Positions 46,848-58,858 of a stretch of DNA of 64,000 nt are shown here, piece by piece (position 1 is the stretch's first letter; the number at the start of each line of letters is the position of its first letter). The position numbers and the translations under genes are program-made. This DNA is from Phycomyces nitens (lineage: Eukaryota; Mucoromycota; Mucoromycetes; Mucorales; Phycomycetaceae). A model generated the notes under the pieces. It was not told the DNA's origin, did no database searches, and saw nothing but the letters and a program-made list of their open reading frames with translations. Location: contig JAHRBC010000001.1 in NCBI GenBank assembly GCA_022702545.1, positions 2,666,001-2,730,000 on the forward strand. Direction: 5' to 3'.

Positions 46848-47111
46848 TATGTTACTATTCATTAATATTCCATCTTTATTCCTAAATACTTGACATCCCA
46901 TCATTCACCCTTTTTGAATTTATTGGTTTCAGAATCAATCCATGTAATCAAATAACTCATCGTTAAGTGCTAGAGGATTCACAGTCACACTATAAAGTCA
47001 AAAGCGGGATCAAAACAAGTGGCTTAGTTTTGGCCGGGGTACAACCTGCTCCCATCAAAACACACCCTATACTCTTATTATCTCCCCGCTCTTCATTACT
47101 CTCTAATCACC

Positions 47112-47736
47112 ATGGGTCTCACTGATTTCTTGTCCAGCCTTATTCCTACCGTCTACGCTGAAGAGGAGGAGCAGGTCATTGAAGTTGTCGAAGTTGTCGA
47201 ACCTGTTGAGGTTGTCGTGGAAGAAGAGGAAGAGGAGGAGGAGCCCGAAGACCCCAAGGAAGCCATTATGGAGGGTAATTACTCTAGCCCTTTTTGTTTG
47301 TCCCTTTAATACCACAAAACTCATTCAATGCATTTGTTATTTGTAAAGAATGCACCAAGGAGTGCTCTTCCCTCAAGAAGCATCTCGATGAGTGCAATGA
47401 GCGCGTAGAGAACGGCTCCCATGAGAACTGTACGTATCTTGAATCCTATTAACTTGGCAGTCGGACAAATTAAAGAAAGCGACAACCAAGAAAAAAAAAG
47501 AGGGATTGTCCCTAGGAGTCAGGGCAGGGCAGGGCGGCCATTGACGCGAGTTTTGATATGTATATTTGTATTCCCTTTTTAGGCATCGAGGAGTTCTTCC
47601 ATTTCATGCACTGTGCCGATGAATGTGTAAGTTGGATTGTTTATAAAGTAATTCTTGTCTGTCAGTGTTTTCTAAGTATTTTTTCTATGTGGTGTATCAT
47701 TAGGCTGCCCCCAAGATCTTTGCTGCTACCAAATAA
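47112..47736 (+). CDS. QCR6: Ubiquinol-cytochrome c reductase hinge protein (Qcr6)
   Basis: Acidic subunit of respiratory complex III that helps cytochrome c1 interact with cytochrome c. Exons 47112-47274, 47349-47429, 47583-47626 and 47704-47736 join in phase to 106 aa. The protein starts MGLTDFLSSLIPTVYAEEEE, has a long Glu run, then the conserved cysteine-rich hinge (ECTKECSSLKKHLDECNERV, then FFHFMHCADEC) and ends APKIFAATK. Paired cysteines match the disulfide-bonded helical hairpin of the family. Confidence 0.93.
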
Positions 47737-48160
47737 ATTCCACCTTTTCTATGTAGATTATGTTTAATAAACGGTCGCTCCTACGGCACTACTTGTTACA
47801 TTACCTTTTTACACTTCTTTATTGTTATCACCTTTTTTATTATTATTATTCTTATTTTATATCCATATCCATAAAGACTGATATTAAATAGAAAAAATTG
47901 ATAAAATCATCATGGAAACAATTGATATTCAATTACAAGCACCCTGGAATTTGTCTCTAGAGATCCAATGATAGTCTGTAAAGATGTCTTTGAATCCAAT
48001 GCCAAATACACTGTCAAGAAGTCATTTAATGTGCAAATGTCGGACTTGATATATACATGCAGTCTCAAGGCCGAATAAAGACAAAGAAACCTCTGAATCA
48101 TCAGTGACACATACACAGAGCTTTCGCTTATTCTTTATTCTTGTTTATTAATTCCCAGGC
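47737..48160. other. Intergenic
   Basis: 3' flank of QCR6 and promoter of the calponin gene. No further gene is seen. Confidence 0.5.
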
Positions 48161-49087
48161 ATGTCTACCATTTACGGCCTTGACAGAGGTAAGCAATAGT
48201 GATAAATTGGTACAATTGTAAAGGTTCATAAAATGAGGTAACAACAGAAATCCAAAAGAAACTCGATTCAAAGTACTCTGTGGAGCGAGAACAAGAAGCA
48301 CGCGAATGGATCGAAGAGACGATTGATGAACCATTACCGAGCAATGATTTCCATGAGAGCTTAAAGGATGGCGTGATTCTATGCAAGTAAGAAATCCCGG
48401 CTACATTATACACTCGCAAAAGATCGCATGTTTAATCTTGTTGAGTAGAGTCATTGAGAAACTTGTGCCAGGAAGAGGGAAATATAAAAAGTCTGCAATG
48501 CCTTTTGTTCAAGTAAGGTGGGAATGCACTCCTTTGCGCTCAAATGAACACAAATGAACATATTTTAGATGGAAAACATTTCAAAGTTTCTGTCTGGGGC
48601 TGAAGCACTCGGTGTTCCCAAGCATGATCTATTCCAAACAGTAGACTTGTTTGAAAAGAAAAACATGGCACAGGTAAACAGCATGCTTTCCAACCATCTT
48701 TATAAATTTCCTAATGCCTTTGGATAATAATAGGTGGTTGATGCCGTGTTTGCTGTGTCGCGCTATGGCTACAAGGCAGGAACTGCATCCAGAGTATGTC
48801 AAAATAAATCGAGGCTGTCTTAATTGCTAACCATCCTCTTGTTAATCTCATTTAGCTTCTAGGCCCAAAATTGGCAGATAAGCAACAAATGAACTTTAGC
48901 CCCGAGCAACTCAGGGCAGGCGATGGCATGTTCAATACCTTTCAGTATGGTAACCACAAGGGTCCAAAGGTAAGGTATATGACTTTTGATTCAATGCCTA
49001 ATACAAGAGCAATTACTATAGTCTGGCTCGGTATTTGGATCGCGTAGAGAGATTGGTGGAAGAGATCCTCACCCAGAATTCAAATAA
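48161..49087 (+). CDS. Calponin/transgelin-type actin-bundling protein (Scp1-like)
   Basis: Small actin-crosslinking protein of cortical patches. Exons 48161-48188, 48248-48386, 48449-48512, 48569-48673, 48734-48793, 48856-48969 and 49022-49087 join in phase to 191 aa. A single calponin-homology domain is visible (EAREWIEETIDEPLPSNDFH, LKDGVILCKVIEKLVPG, MENISKFLSGAEALGVPKHD, VVDAVFAVSRYGYKA). It is followed by the C-terminal calponin-like tail (GSVFGSRREIGGEDPHPEFK-type, here ending GGRDPHPEFK). Length matches yeast Scp1 and transgelin. It converges on eIF5B, with about 107 bases between stop codons. Confidence 0.93.
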
Positions 49088-49194
49088 AACATAGTAATAA
49101 AAAGTATGGAATACAAAAAAAAAGATAGGGTTTCTTCTTGATTTTATTAGTAGAGAAAATGGGTAGTGGATACATAAAAGAAACTGCTATTTGC

Positions 49195-52100
49195 TTAATC
49201 GACACCAAGTGTCTTTTTAAGCTTCACAACCAAAGCCCAGTCTTCCTTGGACATATCGTTACGGAAGGACTGCTTCAGGACATCGATAGACTGGCGAGTG
49301 ATCTTACTGTAGAACTCATCGGTCTCTTCAAAGTGACGACCATAGGTCTTGGGTGTCTCGTAAACAGCACACTCAATCTTAATGGCTACACCACCACCAG
49401 CCTGTCCCTTCTTGACAATATCAATCGATTTGTGGTTCATTTCAATTGAAGTGACCTTTCCAAGAGTATTGATTTCTCTTGCACCAGTCTCAGAGTTTGC
49501 CTTGACCACACAGATAGGTGTACCGACACGCAATGCACCTTCAACAACATCAACACCAATAATAATAGGGTCTTTCTTGTTAAAGATAGCACCGGGAACC
49601 ATCTTGAGCACACAGGGGAAGACAGCTGATGGTGCCTGGTCCTTACGCTTCTGCTCAGTAATGGCTGCGTTGTACTCAACATAACGATCAAACAAGTGGT
49701 AAATGATATCAGCAGTGAAAACACGGATACCAAGTTCCTCAGCCATCTCTTCAGCTTCCTTGTCAACCTTGACATCGAAACAGAGCATGACAGCGTATTC
49801 ACGAGCTTTCTCCAACATGACACTAGCCTTTACAACATCCTTTCTGTGGACAGGACCAATGTTGATACCAGACACAGGAATCTTGGAAGTCTTGAGGAAT
49901 TCCAAAAGTGCTTCGAGAGCACCAAGAGTGGAAGCCTGGACCCAGACACCATGGCCACTGCGGTCAATGGAGCTCATGAGGTTGGTGAGATCAGACATGA
50001 CTTCTTCCTTGAGATCTTCCTCGTCATCATCAGGACCACACACCAACAGACGAGAACCAGCAATAGCCTTTTCAAGATCAGGAGCAGAAATCTTTACACC
50101 CAAAGCAGCCTTGACAGACTTGTGGTGAACATACTGGGACTTGATACGGAGTTCGCGCATAGGCTGGGGTGTAAGCAGAGCTCTGACTTGAGTGACAATA
50201 GGTCCATTAAGACCGCACACGACAATCTTGTCACCTTCATGGAGCCAGCCGTTGACGAGGACAACATCAATAGTGGTACCAAGACCTTCAATAACCTTGA
50301 CTTCGAGAACAGTGCACTCAAGTTCGGTAATGTACATGAGCTTGTCACTCATACGGCTCTGGGTCAAGTTGACCAACAAGTTGAGCATGTCAGGAATACC
50401 TTCACCAGTGTGGGCAGAGGTGGGAACAAGCGAAACGTATTTGGCAAAGTTCTTGTTCTTATAGTACAAGATGGAGTTGAGACCTTGTTCGGCAAAAGCT
50501 ACCTGGGTTTGCTCAACACGACGCTGGAATTCATCCTGGACGGAAGGCTTCTGCTTTGCAAGAGAATCCTGGAAAGAGTTATCAGGGATAGCCTTCCAGT
50601 CAAAGAGACGATCGATCTTGTTAAGGGCGACAATAAAAGGTGTCTTGCGGTCACGGAGAAGGCGAATGGACTCGAGAGTTTGGGGTTCAAGACCGTGCAT
50701 GATATCAACAACCAAGATGGCAATGTTACAGAGGGAGCTACCTCTTGTTCTCAAGTTGGTGAAAGACTCGTGACCTGGGGTATCAATAACTAGCAAACCG
50801 GGGACCTTTACTTCTTCAGCATGACCAGGTCCAAGTACAGCAGTCTTCTTGACAATAGCATCGGCAGGGAAGTAAGTAGCACCAATTTGCTGGGTAATAC
50901 CACCAGCTTCACCTTCCTGAACGTTTGTCTGACGAATCTTATCAAGCAATTTGGTCTTTCCGGTATCTACGTGGCCAAGAATACAGCAAATTGGCGAACG
51001 AAGATCATCCTTAGAACGAGCAGCCATAGCTTCCTTTTGTCTCTGCAGACGACGTTCAGCAGCCTCCTCCTTCTTCTGAAGGGCAAGACGCTGTGTGGGA
51101 GTGAGTTCCTCATCAGAGCTATCATCATCGGAATCGTCGTCAGAGTCGTCGTCAGAGTCGTCAGAGTCGTCGTCAGAATCGTCGTCTTCAGAATCGTCAG
51201 AGTCTTCAGACTCGCTCTCAACAACAGGCTTCTTGGCACCAGCCTTGGGAGCGGGTTTGGCAGCAGCCTTGGGAGCAGCCTTTGCAGCAGGACCAGGAGC
51301 AGCCTTTGCAGCAGGAGCGGCCTTTGCAGCAGGAACAGCCTTGGGAGCAGGAGTAGCCTTGGGAGCAGGCTTGACCTCTTCCTCTTCTCCAGAAGAAGCA
51401 TCCCAATCATCCTTGAGGTCTTCTTCTTCCTTGTCTTCGGGCTTGGCCTCATCTTCACTGCTGAGAGCTGCCTTTTCCCAATCATCCTCGGCTAAATCCA
51501 TAGAATATTGAATAAGCAAGTATTCCTTCTAGCCATATTCTCTCAAACTTACACTCTTCCTCAGCCTCAGCAGCAGCCTTCTTCTTTGCCTCCTCCTCTT
51601 CCAATCTCTTGCGCTCCTCTTCTTGTCTCTTCTTCTCCTCATTTTCAAGACGTCTCTTCTCTTGTTCCTCCTTGGTAGGACCCTTCTTCTTCTTTCCGTA
51701 GAAAGGCTTCTTAGAGGGCTGTTCAGGGCTTTCAAAGGCAGAGATCTTAACCTGACCAGACTCAATCAATTGCTGGTGACGGAGCTGTGCAAGTCTCTGG
51801 GCTTCCTTCTGGGACTTTGTCAAGAGCTTGCCTTCCTTACGGAGCTGCTCACGCTTGAGCTATTGATTACTTTGTTAGAGACCACATACTATAAAACATA
51901 CACAAATCTATACATTGTACTTACTCTCTCCTTCTCCTTCTTGGCGGCTCTGATTTCCTCCTTTTTAGCCTCCTCTTCGGCCAAGATGCGTTCCTCTTCA
52001 GCAATTCTGCGAGCTTCCTCTTCAGCAATTCTGCGGGCCTCCTCTTCGGCAGCTTTCTGGGCCTCTACCATTTTCTAAAATCGGTCCTGGTTTATATAAT

Positions 52101-53223
52101 TGATCTCGATACTGCTTGTAACACTTACTCTCAATGCAGACACGGGTCCGCCGCTCTTCTTCTTACCCTTGCCAGTAGCAGGGGCAGCAGCTTCAGCCTC
52201 GGCAGCAGCACCAGCTTCTTCGAGAGCAGCCTGCTTCTTCTTCAGTTTTTCCTTTTTAAGCTGGTTCTTGGACTTGACAGCACCTTCGGCAGGGGCAGCA
52301 GGAGAAGCAGCAGGGGCAGCAGCAGCAGCAGAAGAGGATTCTTCAACCTTCTTTTCCTTATTTTCCAATCCCAAAAGACGGTCAAACTCGGCATCTTCAG
52401 CTTCCTGCTTTGCCTTTTTCTCAAGAGCTGCCAATCTCTTGGCTTCCTTGAGCTTTTCCTTCTTAAGTTTTTCCTTCTCTTTCTTTGTCAAAAGACGACC
52501 GGAACCCTCGTCATCGTCATCAGCAGCTTCAGGGGCAGGGGATTCGGTTTCCTTGGATCCCTTCTTTCCCTTCTTTCCCTTCTTACCGCTTGACTCTTCA
52601 AAGTCATCCTCATCAACTGCGGCCTCCTGGGCCTCAACTGGAGCAGCCTCTTCTTCAGGAACCTCATCATCTTCCTCAACAACCTGCTTCTTCTTGTTCT
52701 TCTTGTTCTTCTTGGACTTCTTGTCATTAACCCAATCAAGATCTTCATCGTCAAATGTAGGCTCTTCTGCTTGAATAGGTCCGGTGTCTGCCTCTACTTC
52801 CTCCTCTTCGACAATAGTCTGCTTCTTCTTGTTCTTCTTCACCTTGTTCTTTGCAGCCTTGTTAACCATAGCCATCAAACTGTACCGGTTCCCAACATTT
52901 ATTAATATTTGTATATACCCAAAAAAATTAAGCTAGGGATATGAAAACCATTTTTGCCTTTTATGGGCACTTACCCGCCATCCTCATCTTCTTCGATTTC
53001 GGCAAGAGCGCTAAATGAAGCAGCTCTAGACTCAAAGTTGCTCGAGTCCTCCTCTTCTTTTGGGGGAGCAGCACCGGTGGCAACCGCATCTTCGGCAAAG
53101 GCCTCATCCCTGAAAGGAATGTTTAAATATTAAGACAAAAAAAAGCAGTATTATCGCGCAGTATCATATCCTGTCATACCAGTAATCGTCCTTCTTTCCT
53201 TTTCCAGACTTCTTCTTTGCCAT
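49195..53223 (-). CDS. FUN12: Translation initiation factor eIF5B
   Basis: Ribosome-dependent GTPase that joins the 60S and 40S subunits at initiation. The start is at 53223 ([15 protein letters not shown]). Several N-terminal exons follow, and a large last exon runs from about 51500 to 49195. The N-terminal third is highly charged, with Lys-rich, Glu-rich and Asp/Ser-rich repeats and an Ala/Pro/Lys repeat. The GTPase core is intact: G1 GHVDTGKT, switch region [13 protein letters not shown]3 DTPGHE, G4 NKID, G5 SAHTG. Domains II-IV follow to the C-terminal helix ([20 protein letters not shown]). The low-complexity N-terminus is normal for the family and is unlikely to be needed for catalysis. 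Confidence 0.95.
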
Positions 53224-53429
53224 TATGAATATGCGATTTTTATAGTCGTTTTACGGACAAGAATGTAAATGTATGTATGAATGCAAGCCTGGGAAAGTGC
53301 TTAAGAAAGACGAAAAATACCAAGTCAAGCAATTAATAAAAAAAAACGAATTACAAGCCACGCATGCGATGTCACGGGGAGAAATGGTCCTTTGTAGATT
53401 TAAACGTCAGCGGTTTGAGTAGGCCACTC

Positions 53430-54600
53430 GGATCAATAATGGTCGTGATTGATTTAAACACAAAATATATAGAGTCAACATCATATTTCTTTCTTCTTCT
53501 TTTTATTACTTTTATTGCAATTATTTTCTCATTCAATTCATATATGATCTCGACAGAACAGCAACAGACCCCTTGAGAAATAGAAGAAGAAAAAAAGGCT
53601 TTTAGATGACAAAAGAGAACTTTTTTTTTATCAGTGGAACTATTGTGAATGGATCGCCTACAGCTATTTCTAAAAAATACTGGCATACATGGACGCCATG
53701 CAACAAAATAAAAAAAAGATGGATAGATACCAGAGGCACATTTTTTGAAAGAGAGAGAGAGAGAAACTTCCGAGCATATAAATGAGCGAAATCAATCGAT
53801 TCTAGTCAATGAAATGAAGTAATCGTACAACACTTGGAGATCTTACATCCTTTGTGTCAGACACAATGAGGGATTCAATCTCTAAATCTATAATTCAAAC
53901 AACTGTTCGTAAAATCGCCATACCTTTTTTGTCGAGCCGCATACAACCCACAGTTATTAAAAGTACACAAGAAAAAGCGATTAGAATTTGCTAATCATTC
54001 TAAAAAAAAACTAATTAGAGATGGGATTGTGTCAACTTGAGTTATAAGTTAAGATTCATACTTTTTCTTAAAGATGGAAAAATGAGAATTTGGCTCTGCC
54101 TGATTGAAAAGTGTAGAAAAGAATGTATAAGACCAATAATGTAGTTTGGTGGAGGTTCTATTAGGCTTTGGGGGCGTATGTGAGTAGGAGATGCAGACCA
54201 TTTAAAGGCGATTAAGAATATACTTAACCAGCATGTATGGGTCTGTTGATAAGAAGCCTTATATTTCTGGCTGAATTGAATAAAGAGAACATCAGAGTCT
54301 ATTTGGCAAGAGGATAACGTTCAATGCAAAAGTCAGAGCTTGTAGAGAAGTCAAAGAAGGCTCAGAGTGTATCAGTAATGATATTGCCACCAAGCAGCCT
54401 ATATCTCAACCCCGTTGAGAATATATGGGCATGCCTTGATCGCATGGTAATGGCAAAAATATCAGAATCAAAGAATATCAAGGGATTGGATATTGTGATC
54501 CATCATGAACGAAAGAAAATACCAGTAGATATGAGAGATATCGGATGTCCATACCAAATCTCATAGCTGAAGGGAAGATGTCTAGAGCTACAACAAAATA
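53430..54600 (+). pseudogene. Decayed Tc1/mariner transposon copy
   Basis: Same family as the palindrome at 5.4-7.6 kb: shared blocks include AGAGTCAA, CGACAGAACAG/CAACAGAACAG and ATGAATGGATCGCC/GTGAATGGATCGCC, and the peptide RTTLG..TFVS(D/N)T. This copy continues into the catalytic half. A frame near 54290 gives SIWQEDNVQC, which resembles the QxDNAPxH block holding the second acidic residue. The frame at 54324-54566 gives PPSSLYLNPVENIWACL, matching the DLNPIEN-W block with Asp replaced by Tyr. Many stops and at least one frameshift make it inactive. No terminal inverted repeats or TA target-site duplications could be placed by eye. Confidence 0.8.
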
Positions 54601-55954
54601 CTGATTTTCATAATAAACACGCCTTATCGCATTTATAGAGTCTATAAACTTTTATTTGCGAGTTTCTACAAGTATATTGCTGTGTAAAATTAAGAAAGCT
54701 AGGATGACAATATTAAAGAAGTTCTATTCGCGGTTTGCCGAAACCTAATATCTCTCTCCATTGTTGGTATATGTCTGAAGAGTGCGACAAGACGATATTA
54801 CCATTTTATGAATGACATGGTCTATAGTCATAGTCGTCTTGGAAATATAAACTCACGTTCTATCTCTCATGGTGGCTGTCAGTTTGTAAGTGTAACTATG
54901 ATTCTTTTTCATTTCATTCCATTCTCAAGAGCGTCTCTGATAACATCTTTTTAATAATCTAAAAGCTGCTTTGACTTGGAAAGGGGTTTTTTTTGTTGAT
55001 TTCGTGAAATGGCATAGTTCGATTGAGAGAGATGGTATATATAGAGGATGATGATAATCTAGTATTGATACGTTTGGTGTAGTTTGAATGTCGGTGTGTT
55101 GCTGTGGAATAAGTCTATACAGTTGAAGAGATAGAGTTAGTAATAAGAAGTAAGAATAAAGCAAGTGTTGATAAATTGATCTCTGGTTAAGCTTTCTCAA
55201 TGACCATGACAAGTTAACCTCTCAATAGGCACACACTAGATACACATATACTTTACAATACTATATAATAAATAAACTACAAGGAATATAGAATAAGTAT
55301 ATATCCTACCATATTATTATTTGCATAAATAACACTCTCACAGTAAAGAATGCATAGGAAAAGTACTCGCTAGAAAACAACTGGACAATGTTATACCAAA
55401 ACATATTACCAGCCGACAATATCCCATATGTGACGATAGTATCAAATGCCAAAATCACTTTTTCTTTGGGTGTCCCACAAAACCCCGTGTCTAGAAGATG
55501 GCTTTTTCTCGGTTCTGTTCAACATGGAATTTAGCCAAGACACAGCTCCTGTTCTATATGTAAATATATTCTAAAAGACTTTCTCTCTACTTTGTTCAAT
55601 ATAAAAGTACAAAGAGGCTTTGCTTTGTGTGGTACGTAATACATGATAGAACGATTATTTTACAAACAAATGTGTCAATATGAATGTATAGATATTTAAT
55701 ATATGAACATGAAATAATTATGATTTCTGTTTTGACAATATAGTCAAGATTCTATCTATCCATAGAGTGTCATCCTTGAATATTCCTATCCCCTTTAGCT
55801 TCAACTTATTATATTTTGTGCTTCTCTGTCCTACAATAGACTGCGCCTCTTTTAGTTTTTTATATATTGGAATCAATAAATAATTCTTTTAACATTTAAA
55901 AAGGTTTAAAAATCACTCTTTCTACTATCTCTCTATTCAAGCTACTCTTTTATC
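54601..55954. other. Intergenic
   Basis: AT-rich; no supported gene. The minus-strand ORF at 54925-55212 lacks domains and is probably chance. The last ~150 bases precede the F-box gene and should hold its promoter. Confidence 0.45.
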
Positions 55955-57778
55955 ATGCTTCTGTCAGACTTTCCTTCAGAGATCCTAACCGAGCTCGCGA
56001 ATTATCTTCCTATTGAAGATAAAATATCTTGCTCTTTGGTGTGCAGGTCATGGACACAAGTTTTCCAGGATTCCCTATACTCTGATCTATTCATTCAGTC
56101 CGTAGACAAATTCCGCGAAGCTGTTTATTTACCACAAGATCAACAGCAAATATATACAGAAACCAGGCACCTTGTACAGAATCTACACATATCAAATTAT
56201 ATATATTCAACAAAAGACGAACTTTATGCACTACAAAACAACTTTAGGAATATAAAACGTCTTCATATCAATGCAGGCTGCTTAACCTCGATCAATGTTG
56301 AAAACAAAATTGGTTGGCATCACTGGAGATTACTAAGAGAACTCTATATTTGTGTGGACTATGTACCTGTACCTTTTACAGAAAAATCAACTGTTGGAAT
56401 ACTCGCATGCTTGCCTTTGCTGGTACAACTGGACATTTTTCGTACATACTCATACGCAAGCTCGATATCATTCTCATTAGACGACTTTGAGACAATTCAC
56501 TCGCATCTACCCTGTCTTACCCATTTGGGAATGAGCTCGACTCGATTGTCCCTTTCTAATACAGATCTTGAACGTATGACAAAAGTATCACCAAACCCAA
56601 AGATAAAAAGCTTTAAAATGAATTCTGCAAGGACGGACCATCGATGGCTATGCTATTTCGCTCGCAAATATCCAAACCTACGCACATTTGAATTTTGTTC
56701 CCATAACTCCCAAAATGAAGACGAAGAGCATAACGTCAATACTATATCCTTCCTGGAGACATCGTGTTTGCCATTTCAACATCTAAGAAAACTTGATATG
56801 AAACATACCAATTGTCATGGAAAAGAATGTTTATTCTTCTGGGAAATGATCAAGCCTTACAATATACCGTTAAACCATGTCTCAGTTGCCATTCAACTAT
56901 CCTTCGTCACCTCACGTCTTAATAATCCTTATGGTTTTCCCAAATATATCACTGAAACTTGCTTGGAAGCGGCATCAAAGACCATCGAATCATTTTTAAT
57001 ACAAGCCTACGAAGATCATGAAATACCATTAAGATTTATCGATATCAAAGACAGGCTTTACAATTTGGTCGAACTGGAACTCGATCATTTAATTCCGTCC
57101 ATTGAGCTAGATATGCTCTTAGAAGTCATGCCTCGTTTGAAAGATATTTTATTCCGGTACACTGATGTCAAAGTCAAAGGCGAAATGTACAATTCAAAGA
57201 TGTTTGGGCTCAGATCGTTCAGAATAACGGGATCAACGATCACATCAGATGTTCTCAGGTTTCTATCCTTCCACTGCAGAGAATTAGACGTGTTGTGGTC
57301 GATAGATATGCTAGTATCTGGTAACTTTTCCGTACCTGGATGCCAATTCATTGACATGACCTACACTCGCTTAAATGCATTATTTATAAAAGAAACGCGC
57401 TTTATTATAAACGACAGCAAGGAGTGTCCGGAAAACTTGAATATAGCTCTTATCACTCGACCAGTTGATGATATTCTTCCAAAACAAAATTACGATCCCA
57501 AAGTCTCACCGATCGTTATTAGAGCTACACCTACAAAAGCCCATTATAAATGGTTCTACACCCGTAAGTTTGGTGTTATTAAAAACATATCGAAATCACG
57601 GGGTTCACGTATGGAAAAGTTCTTCTCCAACTATGAGAAAAACAAAAGAATTACTATTGAGAGAGCTGTTTGTTCAAAAAAAAGAAATCCATATATTAAT
57701 TGGAACAATAACTGTGTTTTTGGCTATACAAAGATAAAACTTGGTTATGTAACCCATTTCTCTATTAGCTCACATTAA
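55955..57778 (+). CDS. F-box protein with leucine-rich-repeat-like region
   Basis: Probable substrate receptor of an SCF (Skp1-cullin-F-box) ubiquitin ligase. One uninterrupted 607-aa ORF. Residues 1-40 are a good F-box (LLSDFPSEILTELANYLPIE, ISCSLVCRSWTQVF). The rest has irregular leucine-rich segments (for example PCLTHLGMSSTRLSL, FQHLRKLDMKHTN, LYNLVELELDHLI) typical of fungal F-box/LRR proteins. The C-terminus is basic. It belongs to a type of large, fast-changing family often found near repeats. The target cannot be inferred. Confidence 0.85.
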   Translation: MLLSDFPSEILTELANYLPIEDKISCSLVCRSWTQVFQDSLYSDLFIQSVDKFREAVYLPQDQQQIYTETRHLVQNLHISNYIYSTKDELYALQNNFRNIKRLHINAGCLTSINVENKIGWHHWRLLRELYICVDYVPVPFTEKSTVGILACLPLLVQLDIFRTYSYASSISFSLDDFETIHSHLPCLTHLGMSSTRLSLSNTDLERMTKVSPNPKIKSFKMNSARTDHRWLCYFARKYPNLRTFEFCSHNSQNEDEEHNVNTISFLETSCLPFQHLRKLDMKHTNCHGKECLFFWEMIKPYNIPLNHVSVAIQLSFVTSRLNNPYGFPKYITETCLEAASKTIESFLIQAYEDHEIPLRFIDIKDRLYNLVELELDHLIPSIELDMLLEVMPRLKDILFRYTDVKVKGEMYNSKMFGLRSFRITGSTITSDVLRFLSFHCRELDVLWSIDMLVSGNFSVPGCQFIDMTYTRLNALFIKETRFIINDSKECPENLNIALITRPVDDILPKQNYDPKVSPIVIRATPTKAHYKWFYTRKFGVIKNISKSRGSRMEKFFSNYEKNKRITIERAVCSKKRNPYINWNNNCVFGYTKIKLGYVTHFSISSH

Positions 57779-58264
57779 TTACAAGTTATTATTAAATAAA
57801 ATCTATTCATCTTTGTCTGGTTTATTTTATGCAAGTAATAGAGAAGGGAAAAACAGGTATCAATATGAATTTTACAAGTTTCGGCTGTAAAAAATATCTA
57901 AATCAATCCGGGTCCAGAGAGTACCTAGAAAGAAGACTACATTACTGGTTTGATATAGACTTTGTTTCTCAAGTTGAAAATACTATGAGAACAAGATGGG
58001 CTGTTTCTGGGAAGTCAATGCATAACTCTCAGATTGATTTAAAGATATACTTGTGGACAGTGAGATGATATTCTGATCTAGTTACTAAAGTATGTATACT
58101 TGAGATTGAGACGATGTTAGTTTTTTTTAGATAAAAAGAAATTAGTTTTAAGAATAGAGATTTATGTTTAGATGTATTTACCTGTAATTATCTTAATCCT
58201 TTTTTTAAAATGAAACCGTGTTTGTTACGGCGATACCTATTTTAGTTGAGGACCGATGTTGAGT
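57779..58264. other. Intergenic with a small ORF
   Basis: A plus-strand ORF at 57829-58068 (79 aa, containing CKKYLNQSGSREYLERRLHY) has protein-like composition but no recognised domain. It may be part of an unrelated mobile-element relic. Confidence 0.35.
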
Positions 58265-58858
58265 TCAACTGTTTTCTTGATCCTTTTTCTTTGGTTTGAA
58301 AACTTCTGGTCTTCCTTGGCCCATCCAAATACTTCTTGCGATCGTCACCATGTTAATAGCAGCATTTACATCGCGTTACCCTATCTTGCCACATTGGGCA
58401 CAATGGAGAACGCTGTAACATTTGAAATCGGGGGCTTTAATGATATCCAGATCACCAAAACATAGGCTACATGTTTTCGATGTTTTGAATTCGTCGATTG
58501 TTACAACAATCAACTCGCCTTCAACCTCACGTTTCTTCAATGTTCTGTAAAATCGCCTCACAACGCCACTCCATAGCCTCATGAGCTTTACAATATCCTT
58601 ATTGAACATACCAACAAACACAACCAATAGAACCTTTTTTCTTGTCCTGGCTAAAAGGAAGGGACTTGCTAAACATCTTTAATCATATTGTCCATTACCT
58701 CTATTATTGTTGATTGAGGTATAATATTTGTGTCGGGATCAATAAAGATAAAAGATTGGAATTCTCAATGGATGTATTATCATATTTCTCAATAGCACTG
58801 CCATTAAAGACTAGAAGCAATTATTCTTCAGGGTTATAATGAATAAAGTCCATTTTTT
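58265..58858 (-). pseudogene. Fanzor/TnpB-like RuvC nuclease relic
   Basis: Minus-strand frames carry landmarks of the C-terminal half of Fanzor/TnpB-type RNA-guided nucleases, in order. A RuvC-I-like FIFIDPDTNII lies near 58740. Next are RKKVLLVVFVGMFNK and VTIDEFKTSKTC. A zinc-ribbon pattern follows, CSLC...HCAQCGK (C-x2-C...C-x2-C), then RDVNAAINM, the terminal RuvC-III signature, near 58350. The frame is broken by a stop at 58376-58378 just before RDVNAA, another stop upstream of the RTRKK block, and frameshifts. The interval between RuvC-I and RuvC-II is shortened. It cannot encode an active enzyme. Family assignment is from motif order; Fanzor versus a TnpB-like relative was not distinguished. 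Confidence 0.75.

Noticed and set aside
50821..51495. Plus-strand ORFs over the eIF5B N-terminus, rich in Ser/Glu or Val/Arg
   Set aside because: Shadows of the Asp/Ser and Ala/Lys repeats in eIF5B, which has clear GTPase motifs on the minus strand.
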